From contig JAICWG010000019.1 of NCBI GenBank assembly GCA_025934915.1, positions 1 to 37,988 of the forward strand: a stretch of 37,988 nt of DNA. The letters are read 5' to 3'. Below the pieces are notes generated by a model, which was not told the DNA's origin, did not search any database, and worked only from the letters and a program-made list of their open reading frames with translations. Position numbers and translations under genes: made by a program. How positions within the stretch are numbered: the stretch's first letter is position 1; each line of letters opens with the position of its first letter. Origin of the DNA: Nitrospira sp. (GTDB lineage Bacteria > Nitrospirota > Nitrospiria > Nitrospirales > Nitrospiraceae). Of this stretch, positions 15,305 through 24,677 are shown piece after piece.

Positions 15305-18100
15305 ATGGAGAAAAGAATCTCAGCATCTCGTGAAATGAAGGCGACAAAGGCTTGGCACGCCCTGTCCCCACAAACCTTGGCTGATGAACTGAGGACAGAC
15401 CTCGAAGCCGGTTTGAATGTCGATGAAGCGGCACGCCGGCGAGCACATGAAGGCCCCAACGAATTACCTGAAGCTCCTCCTCCCTCGCTGCTGAAACTCT
15501 TTATCTCGCAATTCGCGAGCTTTCTCGTGTGGGTGCTGATCGGGGCGGCCATTGTGTCCGGTTTGTTAGAAGACTGGATCGACGCAGCGGCGATTCTGGC
15601 CATCGTGTTTCTCAACGGCGTGCTGGGGTTTGTACAGGAATTCCGAGCCGAGCGATCGCTGGCGGCACTGCGCAAGATGTCGGTCGCAACGGCCCGCGCC
15701 ATTCGCGAGGGCACGCTGCAGTCCATTCCGGCACGAGAACTGGTCAGAGGAGACGTGATCGTCCTCGAAGCGGGCGACCGTATTCCGGCGGATTCACGCT
15801 TGCTCTACGCAACGAATTTCCAAGCTCAAGAAGCCTCACTCACCGGCGAATCGACGCCCGTGCAAAAACAGGTAGGGCTGCTCGATACCACTGAGGTACC
15901 GCTTGCCGATCAACGCAACATGGTGTTCATGGGCACCGTGGCCGTGTCCGGAAAGGCCCGTGGGCTGGTGGTGGCGACAGGTCTTGGAACGGAACTGGGC
16001 CGGATCGCCGCCATGATTCAGAAGGCCGCTGAGGCGGAGCGTGTCGAAACGCCGCTGCAACGACGGTTGGAGCAATTCGGCTATACACTCCTGTGGCTGG
16101 CGCTCGGCGTGGTCACGGTCGTGTTCGCTCTCGGGTATCTCCGAGGGGAACCGCTGGTGGAGATGTTCCTCATATCGGTGAGCCTCGCTGTGGCGGCGGT
16201 GCCCGAGGGCCTTCCCGCTGTCGTCACGATCACACTGGCGTTGGGTGTGACCAGGATGGCCAAGCGGCATGCGTTGATTCGTAAACTCCCCGCAATCGAA
16301 ACGCTGGGTTCTGCCACAGTGATCTGCACCGACAAGACCGGCACCTTGACGAAGAATGAGATGACGGTGACGAGGTTATTTGTCGGTGACCAAAGCTTTG
16401 AGGTGACAGGCGAAGGATATGAACCGAAAGGGAAGATTCGGGAAATCCGTGCTGACCCAAAAGTCCTGAGCACTGAGTTTCCAAGCCAGGGATTCGATCA
16501 TCGCTCTGATGACTCATCACTCAGGACTCAGTACGCAGCACTGTTTCCAGGCCTGCATCAGTTGCTCACCGCCGCAGTGCTTTGCAACGGCGCGACAGTG
16601 CAACAAGAGAACGGGACTTGGCGGATCATCGGCGATCCGACCGAAGGCGCGTTGCTCGTGGCGGCAGCGAAGGCCGGTCTCACGAAGGCCGCATTGGAGC
16701 GTCGGGCGCCGCTGGACAGGGAAGTTCCGTTCGATGCCGAGCGGAAGATGATGACGATCATCCGCCGAACGGAGCATGGCCGTATGGCTTACTGCAAAGG
16801 AGCGCCGGATGTCTTGCTGAAACATTGCGCTGCACGTGTCACGCTGGATGGCGGGACCGAATCCCTGGACGACGAGCATCGGCAGCTGATCGGCGAAGCC
16901 AACGATTCGTTGGCACAACAAGCCCTCCGCGTACTGGGCGTCGCGTATAGATCCGTTGATCTACCGGTAAGTTCAGACGAAGAGGTGGAGCGCGGCCTGA
17001 TCTTTCTCGGCCTCTTCGCGATGAAAGATCCTTTGCGGCCCGAAGCGGCAAGGGCGGTGCGACTCTGTCGGGATGCGGGCATCCGTACGGTCATGATCAC
17101 AGGTGATCACAAGGAGACGGCGATTGCGATTGCCCGTGAATTAGGCCTGCATCGCGATGACGGGGTGGCGTTGTCCGGGTCAGAATTGGACGGTTTAACC
17201 GACGAGCAATTGACGCAACGTGTCGAGCACGTGAGTGTATATGCCCGTGTGTCGGCCGAGCACAAGCTCCGGATCATCCAGGCCTGGAAACGGAACGGGG
17301 CCATTGTCGCCATGACCGGTGACGGGGTCAACGACGCGCCGGCGATCAAGGCGGCGGACATAGGCGTGGCGATGGGGATGGTCGGCACAGATGTGACAAA
17401 AGAAGCTTCGGACATGGTGGTGACGGATGACAACTTCGCCTCGATCGCCGCCGCTGTCGAGGAGGGTAGGGGCATCTTCGACAACATCAGGAAGACGGTG
17501 CATTTTCTCCTGTCGTGCAACGTCAGCGAGGTGTTGGTCATGCTTTTTGCTACGTTGCTCGGCTTGCCGCTTCCGCTCTTGCCGATTCAGATCCTCTGGA
17601 TGAATCTTGTCACGGACGGGATCCCAGCCCTGGCCTTGGCCGTGGATCCCAAAGCGCCCGATCTCATGAGCCAACCGCCTCGCCGCCCCGACGACCGACT
17701 TTTCGACCGAACACGGTTCTTGTCGATCGGCGGTGAAGGTTTGATGTTAGCCCTTGTCGCCTTGAGCGCATTCAGCGCGAGTCTCTTTCTCTGGCATCAG
17801 AGCCTCGAGCAAGCGCGAACAGTGGCGTTTACTGTCATGGTGGTTGCGCAACTCGTGCACGCCTTCAACTCCCGAAGCGATCAGTTGTCACTCTTCCAAC
17901 TGGGGATCACCACCAATCGCTCACTCATCTGGGCATTTCTTCTGTCGCTCGGCGTGCAACTGGCCGTGCTTACGATCCCCGCCGCAGCGCCGATTTTCAA
18001 AGTCGCCCCCTTACCTCTGGAGGATTGGGAACTTATGGCTTTCATGGGGCTGTTCCCCCTTGCCGCTATGGAGGTAGTTAAATGGTTGAGGCGTCGATGA
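15305..18100 (+). CDS. P2-type cation-transporting ATPase (PMCA/SERCA-like)
   Basis: The 931-residue inner-membrane pump has the complete P-type layout. There is a cation-ATPase N-terminal domain ([20 protein letters not shown]) and the actuator with the TGES loop ([12 protein letters not shown]). The M4 motif is [18 protein letters not shown], and the phosphorylation motif [13 protein letters not shown] has Asp at residue 343. The nucleotide-binding domain includes [11 protein letters not shown]. The hinge is [20 protein letters not shown], followed by six C-terminal helices ([20 protein letters not shown]). PEGLP and the overall match indicate the P2A/P2B group exporting Ca2+ or another cation; specificity is uncertain. 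Between residues about 385 and 414 an unusual segment is encoded by DNA resembling an intergenic repeat (see 16459-16547). The start at ATG 15305 is uncertain; ATG 15338 is also possible. Confidence 0.92.
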   Translation: MEKRISASREMKATKAWHALSPQTLADELRTDLEAGLNVDEAARRRAHEGPNELPEAPPPSLLKLFISQFASFLVWVLIGAAIVSGLLEDWIDAAAILAIVFLNGVLGFVQEFRAERSLAALRKMSVATARAIREGTLQSIPARELVRGDVIVLEAGDRIPADSRLLYATNFQAQEASLTGESTPVQKQVGLLDTTEVPLADQRNMVFMGTVAVSGKARGLVVATGLGTELGRIAAMIQKAAEAERVETPLQRRLEQFGYTLLWLALGVVTVVFALGYLRGEPLVEMFLISVSLAVAAVPEGLPAVVTITLALGVTRMAKRHALIRKLPAIETLGSATVICTDKTGTLTKNEMTVTRLFVGDQSFEVTGEGYEPKGKIREIRADPKVLSTEFPSQGFDHRSDDSSLRTQYAALFPGLHQLLTAAVLCNGATVQQENGTWRIIGDPTEGALLVAAAKAGLTKAALERRAPLDREVPFDAERKMMTIIRRTEHGRMAYCKGAPDVLLKHCAARVTLDGGTESLDDEHRQLIGEANDSLAQQALRVLGVAYRSVDLPVSSDEEVERGLIFLGLFAMKDPLRPEAARAVRLCRDAGIRTVMITGDHKETAIAIARELGLHRDDGVALSGSELDGLTDEQLTQRVEHVSVYARVSAEHKLRIIQAWKRNGAIVAMTGDGVNDAPAIKAADIGVAMGMVGTDVTKEASDMVVTDDNFASIAAAVEEGRGIFDNIRKTVHFLLSCNVSEVLVMLFATLLGLPLPLLPIQILWMNLVTDGIPALALAVDPKAPDLMSQPPRRPDDRLFDRTRFLSIGGEGLMLALVALSAFSASLFLWHQSLEQARTVAFTVMVVAQLVHAFNSRSDQLSLFQLGITTNRSLIWAFLLSLGVQLAVLTIPAAAPIFKVAPLPLEDWELMAFMGLFPLAAMEVVKWLRRR
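16459..16547. repeat. ACTCAG/GACTCA-rich element inside the ATPase gene
   Basis: This stretch contains AGTCCTGAGCACTGAG and CACTCAGGACTCAGTACGCA, very like the block in the aceE-aceF gap at 21053-21122 (CACTCAGTCCTCAGCACTCA). It keeps the reading frame and encodes a low-conservation loop ([19 protein letters not shown]) between ADPK and [13 protein letters not shown], where related pumps have a short linker. The most likely explanation is an in-frame insertion of an intergenic repeat. Confidence 0.5.
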
Positions 18101-18188
18101 GGGATGTCGTTAATTCGTCAACAGCGTCTTATCGAGAGCAGCATTTCAGTGTAGCAACGTTACTAAGTCACCGGATGGAGCGACCTGA

Positions 18189-19601
18189 CTACTGCTTGGA
18201 TGTATAAACGTGCGTCGCGTGCCCCTGAAAGAGCTCTGCCGCCTCCATGACCGTCTCGCTCAGCGTCGGATGCGGATGGATTGAGGCCGCCAGGTCTTCG
18301 GCGACCGCTCCCATCTCCACAGCCAAAACACCTTCGGCAATCAGCTCTCCTGCGCCGACTCCGCAGATCCCCACACCGAGGATTCGCCCGGACTCGGTAT
18401 CGCACATCAATTTGGTCAGACCGTCATTCCGGCCGACGGTGGTTGCTCGACCAGAAGCCGCCCAGGGGAAGCGCGTCACTTTTATGGCTCGTCCTGCTGC
18501 CTTGGCTGCTTCTTCGGTCAAGCCGCACCAGGCGATTTCAGGATCGGTGAAGACGACGGCCGGTATAGCGGCGGGGTCGAAGGTCGCCTGTTTGCCGGCG
18601 ATCACTCTGGCCGCGACCAATCCTTCGTGTGTGGCCTTGTGCGCAAGCATCGGTTCTCCCACGACGTCGCCGATTGCCAAAATGGTCGACTCGGCCGTGC
18701 GTAATTGACAATCGACCTGCACGAACCCTTTCTCCGAGATGGCGACTTTGGTATGTTCGAGTCCGAGGTGCTCCGAATTCGCCTTGCGTCCCACCGCGAT
18801 GAGCACGCGATCGAAGATCTCTGTGCTAGTTCCCTCAGGGCCTGTCAATGTCGCTGCGATACCGTCTTGACGAGATTCCAGTTTGTTTACCTTCGTGCTC
18901 AGCATGATCGTTTTAAACCGCCGTTGCAGACGCTGCTGCAGCGGCCTCACGAGGTCGGGATCGGCACCGTTGAGCAGACGCGGCAGCATCTCTATGACCG
19001 TCACGCCGGATCCAAGCGCGTCATACACCGTGCCCAATTCCAACCCGATGTATCCACCGCCGACGACGAGCAAGCGCCCGGGAATGTCGGGTAAGTCGAG
19101 CGCGCTCGTGGAATCCATCACGCGCGGATCGTCGAGCTTAAGCGACTCTGGAACAGCAGGGCGCGAGCCGGTGGCGAGGATTGTGTGGGCGCAGGAGAGC
19201 GTTCTCGTTCCGTTAGCCCCGGACAATGTCAGCGTCGTGGCATTTGCGAATGCCACCCGCGCTTGGAATACATCAACCTTGCGACTATTCGCCAACGTCC
19301 GCACGCCTTTGGTCAGTTTGCCGATGACGGCTTTTGTCCGACCACGAAGCGCTTCGTGATCAATCCGTGGTTTTTCAAAATGAATCCCCCAGCTCGCCGC
19401 GTCTGCTGCATCGGCAACCAGCTTGGCTGCATGGAGTAATGCTTTCGAGGGAATGCAGCCCCGTAGTAAGCAGACGCCTCCGAGTTGCGGTTCTTGGTCG
19501 ATCAACGCGGTACGCAGGCCGAGATCCGCTGCATGGAAGGCGGCGGTGTATCCGCCGGGACCCGCGCCGATTACCGCCACATCGTACTGTGATTCAGCCA
19601 T
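18189..19601 (-). CDS. lpdA: Dihydrolipoamide dehydrogenase (E3)
   Basis: E3 re-oxidises the dihydrolipoyl group of E2 and passes electrons through FAD and a redox disulfide to NAD+. The 470-residue product has the FAD-binding GxGxxG (VIGAGPGGYTAAFHAA) and the redox-active pair GGVCLLRGCIPSKAL (C44, C49). The NAD-binding repeat is LLVVGGGYIGLELGTVYDAL, a second FAD contact is ILAIGDVVGEPMLAHKATHE, and the interface motif HPHPTLSETVMEAA carries the catalytic His444-Glu449 dyad. The usual GGTCLNVGC is here GGVCLLRGC, a tolerated variant. It is the third gene of the aceE-aceF-lpd operon, separated from aceF by a hairpin-bearing gap of 75 bases. The ATG at 19601 follows GAGGACTCC. It converges with the ATPase gene. 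Confidence 0.95.
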   Translation of the reverse strand: MAESQYDVAVIGAGPGGYTAAFHAADLGLRTALIDQEPQLGGVCLLRGCIPSKALLHAAKLVADAADAASWGIHFEKPRIDHEALRGRTKAVIGKLTKGVRTLANSRKVDVFQARVAFANATTLTLSGANGTRTLSCAHTILATGSRPAVPESLKLDDPRVMDSTSALDLPDIPGRLLVVGGGYIGLELGTVYDALGSGVTVIEMLPRLLNGADPDLVRPLQQRLQRRFKTIMLSTKVNKLESRQDGIAATLTGPEGTSTEIFDRVLIAVGRKANSEHLGLEHTKVAISEKGFVQVDCQLRTAESTILAIGDVVGEPMLAHKATHEGLVAARVIAGKQATFDPAAIPAVVFTDPEIAWCGLTEEAAKAAGRAIKVTRFPWAASGRATTVGRNDGLTKLMCDTESGRILGVGICGVGAGELIAEGVLAVEMGAVAEDLAASIHPHPTLSETVMEAAELFQGHATHVYTSKQ

Positions 19602-19630
19602 GGAGTCCTCGCGTCACGCTCGAATGATAG

Positions 19631-19670
19631 GTGGCGGGTTTCGAGTTACGAGTTTCGAAAAACCCGCCAC
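19631..19670. other. Hairpin in the aceF-lpd gap
   Basis: GTGGCGGGTTT and AAACCCGCCAC form an 11-bp perfect stem around an 18-base loop that contains a CGAGTT(A)CGAGTTTCG tandem. It begins within eight bases of the aceF stop. The T-run (TCTTTTT) lies on the plus-strand side only, so it would not terminate the operon message. A processing or attenuating role, or a REP-like mobile repeat, fits better. Confidence 0.5.
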
Positions 19671-19676
19671 TCTTTT

Positions 19677-21032
19677 TCACAGTCCTAAAAACATCGCCTG
19701 AAAGTCTTCCAATACCTTGACGATTTCGTTGGTAAAGCGTGCGCCGACCGCTCCATCCACCAGCCGATGATCATAGGCCACGCACAGTTGCAGGACCCGG
19801 CGTGGCACGAATTGCCCGTCGCGATACACCGGCGTCATGCGGGCCTTTCCGACGCCCAAGATGCCGACTTGTGGCGCATTGATGATCGGAGTGAACGGAC
19901 CGGAGCCGAGTCCGCCCATGTTGCTTAGGGTGAATGTGGCTCCACGCAGCTCCTCCAGTTTCACCTCTCGTTTCCGCGTACGTTCGGCGAGATCGGCCAA
20001 TTCCACGGAAATTTGAAAAAGATCTTTATGGTCCACGTCGTGCACGACCGGCACGATCAATCCTGCCGCCGTATCCACGGCGACGCCGATATTGTAATAC
20101 TCCTTGTAGATCACTTCGCCGTTGGTGAGATCGAGGGTGGCGTTCAACTGCGGATACCGTTTCAGAGCGTGGACGACGGCTTTGATGACGAGGCTGGTGA
20201 GCGTCAGTGTCGCGCCTTTCTTCTTGAATTCGAGCGCATAACGTTTGTGCAACTCCATCAGATCGGTGATGTCGGCATCCTGGAATTGATGAACGTGAGG
20301 AATGGTCGTCCAAGACTGCGTCATGTTCGCCGCAATCTTCCGGCGCAATGACGGGAGGGGCTCGCGACGCTCGTTGCCGTACGTCGTGGTAAAGACGCCG
20401 CTCGATTTGGAGGTCCCTGCGGCAGGCGCAACGCCGCTGCGTCTGGTTCGTTCACGAACAAACGCTTTCACATCCTCGGCGGTGATCCGACCTCCGGCTT
20501 CGGTGCCTTGCACCTGTGTCAGGTCTACCGCCAACTCGCGGGCAAGCCGGCGCACTGACGGCGGCGCAGGGATGGCGGCGCCGATGGAGGATAAGGGCGA
20601 TGCAGCAGTCTTGTCCTCAGACGGCGCGGGCGGCGGCTCCTCCGTTTTCGGCGGCGCTGTTGGGGATGATTCGGCCGGCGGTCCTTCGCGTCGTTCCAAG
20701 GCCTCCGCATGAGTCGATTCGACGGCCGGCGGAGGTTGCGAAGCCGGAGCAACCTCCGGCTTCTCCGGTGCTGACGTCTTGAACGACTGCTCCGCGCCAT
20801 GTGCGCCGTCCAGCTCGATGAGCGCTTGCCCGACCTTGACGTGATCTCCCTCCCGCACAAGCAGACGGGCGACCTTTCCGGCTGCCGGCGATGGCACCGG
20901 GACCGTGGCCTTGTCGGTTTCCAATTCGACCAACGATTGGCCTTCGCTGACCTGGTCGCCTTCGTGGACCAGAATCAGGACCACATCGCCGCCTTCGATC
21001 CCTTCCGCGAGAAATGGCAACTCGACTTTCAT
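19677..21032 (-). CDS. aceF: Dihydrolipoamide acetyltransferase (E2) of pyruvate dehydrogenase
   Basis: E2 forms the core of the complex and transfers the acetyl group from E1 to CoA. The 451-residue product has one lipoyl domain (residues about 1-75, lipoylation Lys41 in ELETDKATVPVPS). A long Pro/Ala/Glu-rich flexible linker spans about 85-150. The peripheral subunit-binding domain is at about 156-192 (VRRLARELAVDLTQVQGTE, GGRITAEDVKAFV). The catalytic domain follows, with TFTLSNMGGLGSGPFTPIIN and the active-site motif AYDHRLVDGAVGARF (His422, Asp426). A single lipoyl domain makes it shorter than the three-lipoyl E. coli enzyme. The ATG at 21032 follows AAAGGAGCC. It is the middle gene of the operon, and the 92-base gap to aceE is filled by an ACTCAG-type repeat. 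Confidence 0.95.
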   Translation of the reverse strand: MKVELPFLAEGIEGGDVVLILVHEGDQVSEGQSLVELETDKATVPVPSPAAGKVARLLVREGDHVKVGQALIELDGAHGAEQSFKTSAPEKPEVAPASQPPPAVESTHAEALERREGPPAESSPTAPPKTEEPPPAPSEDKTAASPLSSIGAAIPAPPSVRRLARELAVDLTQVQGTEAGGRITAEDVKAFVRERTRRSGVAPAAGTSKSSGVFTTTYGNERREPLPSLRRKIAANMTQSWTTIPHVHQFQDADITDLMELHKRYALEFKKKGATLTLTSLVIKAVVHALKRYPQLNATLDLTNGEVIYKEYYNIGVAVDTAAGLIVPVVHDVDHKDLFQISVELADLAERTRKREVKLEELRGATFTLSNMGGLGSGPFTPIINAPQVGILGVGKARMTPVYRDGQFVPRRVLQLCVAYDHRLVDGAVGARFTNEIVKVLEDFQAMFLGL

Positions 21033-21052
21033 GGCTCCTTTATTGGTCTAGG

Positions 21053-21122
21053 CTCACTCAGCCCTCAGTCCTCGGACCTGAGTCCTACATTCTTCGCACT
21101 CAGTCCTCAGCACTCAACACGA
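21053..21122. repeat. ACTCAGTCCTCAG-type degenerate repeat in the aceE-aceF gap
   Basis: The gap consists mostly of imperfect copies of ACTCAGTCCTCAG in both orientations (CTCAGCCCTCAGTCCTCGG, ACCTGAGTCCTAC, CACTCAGTCCTCAGCACTCA). Its words recur inside the ATPase gene at 16459-16547. It does not encode anything and lies just before the aceF ribosome site. Confidence 0.6.
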
Positions 21123-21124
21123 AC

Positions 21125-23812
21125 TCAATGCTGCCAGGGCGCTTGGTCATCCGGTCGGATGCCAAGATCTTTTGCGGCTTGGCGAACAGTCTTCGCCTCC
21201 ACGGATCCATCTCGACGGTGGAGGGCATAGAGTGTCGCCACGACCAGATGTTCGGCATCGATCTCGAAGAACCGGCGCAGGGCTTTGCGGGTATCGCTCC
21301 GGCCGAATCCGTCGGTGCCGAGCGTAAGCAGGCCGCCCGGTACCCATGGAGCGATCTGCTGACTGACCAAACGCACGTAGTCGCTCACCGCGACGCAGGG
21401 ACCATGGAACGTTTCGGCAGCCCGCTGAAGATAACTCTTTCGCGGTGGCTCATCGGGATGCCACATGTTCCACCGTTCGACCTCGAGCGTCCGCATCCGC
21501 AACATTTTGTAGCTTGTCACGCTCCATACGTCTGCCGCGACGCCGTAGCGTTCCAGCAGCAACTCTTGTGCTTTGAGCGCTTCGTTGACGAGCGGACCGC
21601 TCGCCAACATCTGTGCTCGATGCCTGGTCCCTTCGGCTGCCGGCCGGAAGCGGTACATGCCTTGGAGTATTCCCTCTTCGGCATTAGGCGGCATGGTCGG
21701 CATCGGATAGGGTTCGTTGTAGAGCGCGATGTAATACAACCGCTCTTCTTGACTCTGGTACATGCGCCGAAGCCCATCCTGCAAGATGACGGCAAGCTCG
21801 AACATGAAGGCTGGATCGTAAACGGCGATCGTCGGATACGCGCTGGCCAACAGATGGCTGTGTCCGTCTTGATGTTGCAGGCCTTCGCCCTCTAACGTCG
21901 TACGTCCCGCTGTGGCGCCCAGCAGAAAGCCACGGGCACGCATATCTGAAGCGGCCCACATCAAGTCCCCGACTCGTTGGAACCCGAACATCGAGTAATA
22001 GATGTACAAGGGAATCGTGTTGAGCCCATGTGTCGCATAGGCCGTGCCGGCAGCGATGAAGGAAGACATCGCGCCTGCCTCGGTGATCCCTTCTTCGAGA
22101 ATCTGTCCGTTGGTCGCTTCGAAGTAATGGAGGAGAGAACTTTTGTCCGCCGGTTCATACAGCTGGCCGATATGCGAATAGATGCCGTATTGGCGGAAGA
22201 GCGCCTCGAGGCCGAACGTACGCGCCTCGTCGGGAATGATGGGCACAAGATGTTTCCCGAACTGCTTGTGACCCAACAGGCGGCCCAGCATGCGGGCAAA
22301 GCCCATCGTCGTGGAGAACGCCCGATCGTTCGATCCTTCGAGGAACTCCTTGAACTGATCGAGGCCCGGTGTCTGGAGCGGTTCGACCTTCACCTGCCGC
22401 TTCGGAAGGGAACCACCCATGGCTTTTACCCGCTCGGCGATGTAGGTCGCTTCAGGACTGCTGACCGGCGGGCGAAAAAACGGCGTCGAAGCGACTTGTT
22501 CATCCGATAGGGGCACGCTGAATCGCGTGCGGAACTCGCGCAACTCCTGCTCATTCATCTTTTTTTGCTGATGGGTGACGTTGCGCCCTTCCCCTGTCTC
22601 CCCCAAGCCATACCCTTTGATCGTCTTGGCGAGAATCACGGTCGGTTGGCCTCGGTGCTCCACGGCAGCCTTGTAGGCGGCGTACACTTTTCGAGGATCA
22701 TGTCCGCCGCGCAGCAGTTTGTGAATTTGCTCGTCCGAATATGACGCAACCATCTTGAGCAGTCGAGGATCCGCACCGAAGAAATGTTTTCGGGCAAAGG
22801 CGCCGCCTTCCACCGTATATTTTTGATACCAGCCGTCGACGACTTCTCCCATCCGCCTCATCAGCAAGCCTTCATCGTCCTGCGCCAGCAACGGATCCCA
22901 ATCGCCGCCCCAAATCACCTTGATGACGTTCCAGCCTGCGCCGCGGAATATCGCTTCCAGTTCTTGAATGATCTTGCCGTTGCCGCGGACTGGGCCGTCC
23001 AGACGCTGAAGATTGCAATTGACGACCCAGGTGAGATTGTCCAGCTGCTCGCGAGCCGCGAGCGTGAGTGCGGCGACGCTTTCCGGCTCGTCCATTTCCC
23101 CGTCTCCAACGAAGGCCCATACGCGCTGGCGGCTTGTATCCTTCATGCCGCGATCCCGTAGGTACCGGTTGAAACGCGCCTGGTAGATCGACATGATGGG
23201 GCCGAGGCCCATTGAGACGGTCGGGAATTCCCAATAGTCCGGCATCAGCCAAGGATGGGGGTAGGACGACAAGCCTTTACCGTCAGCCTCGACCTCGCGC
23301 CGGAAGTGATGCAGCGCCTCCTCTGAAAGTCGGCCCTCGACATAGCCACGCGCATAAATCCCTGGGCTGGCATGCCCTTGGACATAAAGCAGGTCGCCGC
23401 CATCCGGTGAGTCTTTGCCGCGCAAAAAATGGTTGAAGGCAACCTCGTACAAGGTGGCCGCCGAGGCAAACGTCGAAATATGTCCGCCGATGCCGGAATG
23501 TTCTTTATTCGCTTTGACGACCATCGCCAGGGCGTTCCACCGAACGAGACTTCGGATGCGACGTTCAAGCTCAAGGTTGCCGGGATAAGCCGGTTCCTGG
23601 GCGACAGAAATCGTGTTGACATATGGTGTGTTGAAGGGGTGGGAAATCCGCGCCCCTCGTTGGGCTAGTCGATCGCGGAGACGTTCAAAGAGGTAGGTCG
23701 CCCGCTCCACGCTTCCCGCATCTAAGACATATTCAAGTGAATCCAGCCACTCGCGGGTTTCCTGAGGGTCGGTATCGACTTGTGGTTTAGGCGTGCGGTT
23801 GTCCTCGCTCAC
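21125..23812 (-). CDS. aceE: Pyruvate dehydrogenase E1, homodimeric type
   Basis: The enzyme decarboxylates pyruvate with thiamine diphosphate and acetylates E2. The 895-residue product is close to the length of E. coli AceE (887) and collinear with the homodimeric E1 class. It shows SGIGGHISTFASAATLYEVA, the QGHASPGIYARGYVEGR stretch, and the ThDP-Mg motif VGDGEMDEPES (residues about 235-245) closed by NCNLQRLDGPV. It also has KTIKGYGLGETGEGRNVTHQ, the transketolase-like central domain (ITEAGAMSSFIAAGTAYATH) with GEGLQHQDGHSHL, and the C-terminal domain (TDGFGRSDTRKALRRFFEID). The start is GTG 23812 with AGGAG seven bases upstream. It is first in the operon aceE-aceF-lpd. CTAGG/CCTAG words cluster 60-120 bases upstream. 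Confidence 0.96.
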   Translation of the reverse strand: MSEDNRTPKPQVDTDPQETREWLDSLEYVLDAGSVERATYLFERLRDRLAQRGARISHPFNTPYVNTISVAQEPAYPGNLELERRIRSLVRWNALAMVVKANKEHSGIGGHISTFASAATLYEVAFNHFLRGKDSPDGGDLLYVQGHASPGIYARGYVEGRLSEEALHHFRREVEADGKGLSSYPHPWLMPDYWEFPTVSMGLGPIMSIYQARFNRYLRDRGMKDTSRQRVWAFVGDGEMDEPESVAALTLAAREQLDNLTWVVNCNLQRLDGPVRGNGKIIQELEAIFRGAGWNVIKVIWGGDWDPLLAQDDEGLLMRRMGEVVDGWYQKYTVEGGAFARKHFFGADPRLLKMVASYSDEQIHKLLRGGHDPRKVYAAYKAAVEHRGQPTVILAKTIKGYGLGETGEGRNVTHQQKKMNEQELREFRTRFSVPLSDEQVASTPFFRPPVSSPEATYIAERVKAMGGSLPKRQVKVEPLQTPGLDQFKEFLEGSNDRAFSTTMGFARMLGRLLGHKQFGKHLVPIIPDEARTFGLEALFRQYGIYSHIGQLYEPADKSSLLHYFEATNGQILEEGITEAGAMSSFIAAGTAYATHGLNTIPLYIYYSMFGFQRVGDLMWAASDMRARGFLLGATAGRTTLEGEGLQHQDGHSHLLASAYPTIAVYDPAFMFELAVILQDGLRRMYQSQEERLYYIALYNEPYPMPTMPPNAEEGILQGMYRFRPAAEGTRHRAQMLASGPLVNEALKAQELLLERYGVAADVWSVTSYKMLRMRTLEVERWNMWHPDEPPRKSYLQRAAETFHGPCVAVSDYVRLVSQQIAPWVPGGLLTLGTDGFGRSDTRKALRRFFEIDAEHLVVATLYALHRRDGSVEAKTVRQAAKDLGIRPDDQAPWQH

Positions 23813-23874
23813 TGTTCAACTCCTAAGAAAATCGGACTCGCTCCTACTATGATGACCATAAGGTTGATCGACGA

Positions 23875-23933
23875 CTAGGAAATACCCGACAAATCATAGA
23901 TGCTCGCCTAGTAATGCAAATTCCTGATCCTAG
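23875..23933. promoter_or_regulatory. Cluster of CTAGG/CCTAG words upstream of aceE
   Basis: CTAGGAAATACCCGAC at 23875-23890 is a half-match to the CTAGG-N6-CCTAG palindrome. CCTAG follows at 23907-23911 and again at 23929-23933. CTAG is normally a rare tetranucleotide, so three copies in 60 bases just ahead of an operon suggest a binding region. Confidence 0.35.
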
Positions 23934-24039
23934 TTTAGAGTGGTTATAAAGCATCTGATCCAAGGACATCAAATCGATCTGTATGTATGTAATGGCATCG
24001 AGTTTCATACATTTCATGACCTGTGCCGGCGGCCGAGCG

Positions 24040-24376
24040 CCTGCCTCCGTTGAAAATCGCGGTGGTGGACGCCACGGCGAAACATGTCATTCACGCTGTT
24101 TCGTCTGCTGCAGGAAAGCCTGAGCAATATCGCGAAACGTGCCGATGCGAGCATGTGTTCGTGACGTTAATGGGTGTCGATCAGGGGATAGAACTCATGG
24201 TGAAGGACGTCGGGGTCGGATTCGAGCCCGCTCTCGTGTCCGGTAAGAGGAACTCGGTAGGGATCGTCGGTATGAAAGAGCGACTACGGCTGCTCGGAGG
24301 CACCACGAAGATCGACAGCCGCCCTGGCCACGGAACGACGCCGATCTTTACGGTTCCTTTGTCTGAGGTGAATTGA
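24040..24376 (+). pseudogene. Remnant of a histidine kinase ATPase domain
   Basis: Two frames together give the end of a NarL/DegS-type kinase. From about 24090 one frame reads FTLFRLLQESLSNIAKRADA and stops. The neighbouring frame continues as VFVTLMGVDQGIELMVKDVG, VGFEPALVSGKRNSVGIVGM, KERLRLLGGTTKIDSRPGHG and TTPIFTVPLSEVN to TGA 24374-24376. These are the N box, a degraded G1 box (VKDVGVGFEP) and the G2 box region of HATPase_c. No dimerisation or sensor domain is seen, and a matching response regulator is absent. It is the second decayed kinase of this class in the window. Confidence 0.7.
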
Positions 24377-24677
24377 CCGTCACCTTTGAAAGCCTGTCCA
24401 GCAACCAACACCTTTTAACGGACTAGCATTTCCTCAAGTATTTCTGGTTAATTATTCCGATCACTAATGGTATCTTTGCTCACTGCTCATGCTTCTCGAC
24501 CAGATCCACAGCGGCAACTGTAGGTGATTGGAAAACTGAGAAGAAGACGCAATAGGATGGGTAGCCGTAGTATCGGGAGGGAGTGTATCAAAGGACACGT
24601 ATGGACGAACAACGGACAAAATTCGTATCTAAGAGGAGACATTTGTCCAATGCGCGTAGATGCCGTATGGAGGCAGA
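24377..24677. other. Leader region of the HTH/coiled-coil unit
   Basis: No gene is seen. The stretch from 24530 to 24677 is purine-rich and probably forms the 5' leader. GGAGG at about 24669-24673 sets the start at 24678. No terminator or clear promoter could be assigned. Confidence 0.3.

Noticed and set aside
21014..21895. Plus-strand open frame of 293 aa
   Set aside because: It is antisense to aceE, which has full-length homology.
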